From Chlamydiota bacterium (GTDB lineage Bacteria; Chlamydiota; Chlamydiia; Chlamydiales; JAJFMB01): 7,237 bases of DNA. The notes below the pieces were generated by a model that ran no database searches, was not told the DNA's origin, and saw nothing but the letters and a program-made list of their open reading frames with translations. The stretch is from assembly GCA_021772355.1 (NCBI GenBank), contig JAJFMB010000026.1, positions 1 through 7,237 of the forward strand. The letters run 5' to 3'. Positions 6,549 to 7,237 of the stretch are shown in pieces (the first letter of the stretch is position 1; the number at the start of each line of letters is the position of its first letter). The position numbers were made by a program, and so were the translations under genes.

Positions 6549-6579
6549 AGGCCCCCAAGATTTTGGGGGCCTTTTTTTT
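6549..6579 (+). terminator. Strong rho-independent terminator
   Basis: AGGCCCCCAA (6549-6558) pairs perfectly with TTGGGGGCCT (6563-6572) around the tetraloop GATT, giving a 10-bp stem with seven G-C pairs followed by eight T (6572-6579). It stands 24 bases after the stop of the repeat-tail gene and closes that transcript. Confidence 0.95.
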
Positions 6580-6618
6580 GCATCTGAGCAAATCTTTCGG
6601 AAAAAGCCCATTAGAAAG

Positions 6619-6650
6619 AGAGTTGATAATCGTCTTAAAAGACTAACTCT
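6619..6650. other. Imperfect hairpin in the spacer before the epimerase gene
   Basis: AGAGTT (6619-6624) pairs with AACTCT (6645-6650), and inside it GTCTT (6632-6636) can pair with AAGAC (6639-6643), though the innermost pairs are sterically tight. The internal loop is asymmetric (7 bases against 1). No T-run follows on either strand close enough for a good terminator. Its function is unknown. The rest of 6580-6796 is AT-rich and shows no credible gene. Confidence 0.35.
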
Positions 6651-6743
6651 AAATAAATTGATTCAAATGTAAACGATTAAATCATGCTCAAACCGTGGGT
6701 GGATAAGAAATTTAGACTTTTTTTTAAACAAAGCACTCTTTCC

Positions 6744-6749
6744 TATAAA
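6744..6749 (+). promoter_or_regulatory. Possible -10 element of the epimerase gene
   Basis: TATAAA lies about 50 bases upstream of the ATG, after an 8-T tract (6718-6725). No well-spaced -35 was found, so this is weak. A promoter is nevertheless expected here because the strong terminator upstream isolates the gene. Confidence 0.25.
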
Positions 6750-6782
6750 TGTAAAAATATATTAAAAGTGATTCATTAAACT

Positions 6783-6790
6783 GAGAGAAG
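6783..6790 (+). promoter_or_regulatory. Ribosome binding site of the epimerase gene
   Basis: GAGAGAAG lies 6 bases before the ATG at 6797. It decides the start and therefore supports translation of the hydrophobic leader as part of the protein. Confidence 0.6.
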
Positions 6791-6796
6791 CCTGCA

Positions 6797-7237
6797 ATGT
6801 CTAAAATTTACACCGCCATCGCCTCCTTGCTTATATTATCCACAGAAATCTTTGCTCACACAATCTTAGTCACCGGTGGGGCAGGCTTTATCGGTAGTCA
6901 CACTTCAGAGCAGCTCGCAAAAATCGGTCATCGCATTATCATTGTGGATCATGTTGGAGATAAAAACTCTGTCTACAGCAGGATGAAAAAATACTCTCTA
7001 GAGCTTTTGTTAAATGAATATCCTGATTCACTGCGATTTTACGAAGAAGATATAACAAATCGAGAGGCCATCGACGCAATAATGAGGGTCGAAAGACCTC
7101 ACAAAATTGTGCATTTAGCTGCAAGTGTTGGAGTTAGAAACAGTATTGAAGACCCGGAATCTTACTTCAACAATAATGTCATAGGAACCCTGCACGTTTT
7201 AGAACTTGCGCACAAATACGGGATTGAACAAGTTGTT
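6797..7237 (+). CDS. NAD-dependent sugar epimerase/dehydratase with an N-terminal signal peptide (C-terminus cut by the window edge)
   Basis: This is an extended short-chain dehydrogenase/reductase acting on nucleotide sugars with bound NAD. The first 147 codons are present. The Rossmann motif TGGAGFIG is at residues 26-33, an acidic residue ends the second strand (IIIVD, D51), EEDITN is at 83-88, and HLAASVGVRNSIEDP (106-120) followed by NNVIGTLHVLE (126-136) resembles UDP-glucuronate 4-epimerases (HLAAQAGVRYS type). The catalytic Ser/Thr and YxxxK lie beyond the window. Oddly, residues 1-20 look like a Sec signal peptide: a lysine at position 3, a hydrophobic core around IASLLIL, then STEIFA before H21. 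The Rossmann strand begins directly after it (TILVTGG). The start is fixed by a ribosome binding site 6 bases upstream, and no later ATG precedes the NAD motif. The gene follows a strong terminator, so it is a separate transcription unit. The family call is sure, the exact substrate is not, and export is inferred. Confidence 0.9.
   Translation, partial: MSKIYTAIASLLILSTEIFAHTILVTGGAGFIGSHTSEQLAKIGHRIIIVDHVGDKNSVYSRMKKYSLELLLNEYPDSLRFYEEDITNREAIDAIMRVERPHKIVHLAASVGVRNSIEDPESYFNNNVIGTLHVLELAHKYGIEQVV

Noticed and set aside
5936..6611. Long minus-strand reading frames (193 and 215 codons) opposite the repeat tail, rich in Ala/Gly/Leu or Cys/Ser/Arg
   Set aside because: They are a by-product of GCN/CCN-rich repeats, which avoid stops in several frames. 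They have no ribosome binding site of note, and the plus frame has a clear leader, a domain outside the repeats and a terminator.

Overview
The window looks like a piece of a bacterial chromosome with moderate to low GC. My best guess for the host is an environmental chlamydia (Parachlamydiales) or a similar amoeba-associated intracellular bacterium. This rests on the mix of ordinary metabolic genes with large soluble proteins of no recognisable family and an Ala/Pro/Lys/Arg tail protein reminiscent of bacterial histone-H1-like proteins. It is an inference from style: no rRNA or other marker gene is present. No tRNA, rRNA, insertion sequence, integrase, CRISPR array or phage gene was seen.

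Left part (1-3062): a FAD-dependent aromatic-ring-type monooxygenase on the minus strand runs off the left edge, with its C-terminus missing. Divergent from it is a complete sodium:solute symporter (1096-2511). A small cupin-fold protein on the minus strand (2508-3062) meets the symporter tail to tail, and their stop codons overlap in the four bases TTAA. These are housekeeping or accessory metabolic genes, and the window does not tie them into one pathway.

Middle part (3063-6580): two plus-strand genes that I cannot assign to a family. The first (3192-5381, 729 aa) is a large, charged, probably helical soluble protein with an internal 57-bp tandem duplication. It has a good extended -10 promoter and a good ribosome binding site. 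The second (5565-6524, 319 aa) joins an AT-rich-coded N-terminal domain to a proline-rich linker, a duplicated AVI-P-AASRR motif and a GC-rich-coded Ala/Pro/Lys/Arg repeat tail. It ends in a textbook rho-independent terminator. Each gene has its own leader and probably its own terminator, so they look like neighbouring single-gene units. They are the most likely place for something undescribed, with secreted effectors or a nucleoid/nucleic-acid-binding protein as candidates.

Right part (6581-7237): a short non-coding stretch with one hairpin, then the first 147 codons of an extended short-chain dehydrogenase/epimerase (closest by eye to UDP-glucuronate 4-epimerases). It carries what looks like an N-terminal Sec signal peptide in front of its Rossmann fold, which is unusual for this normally cytoplasmic family.
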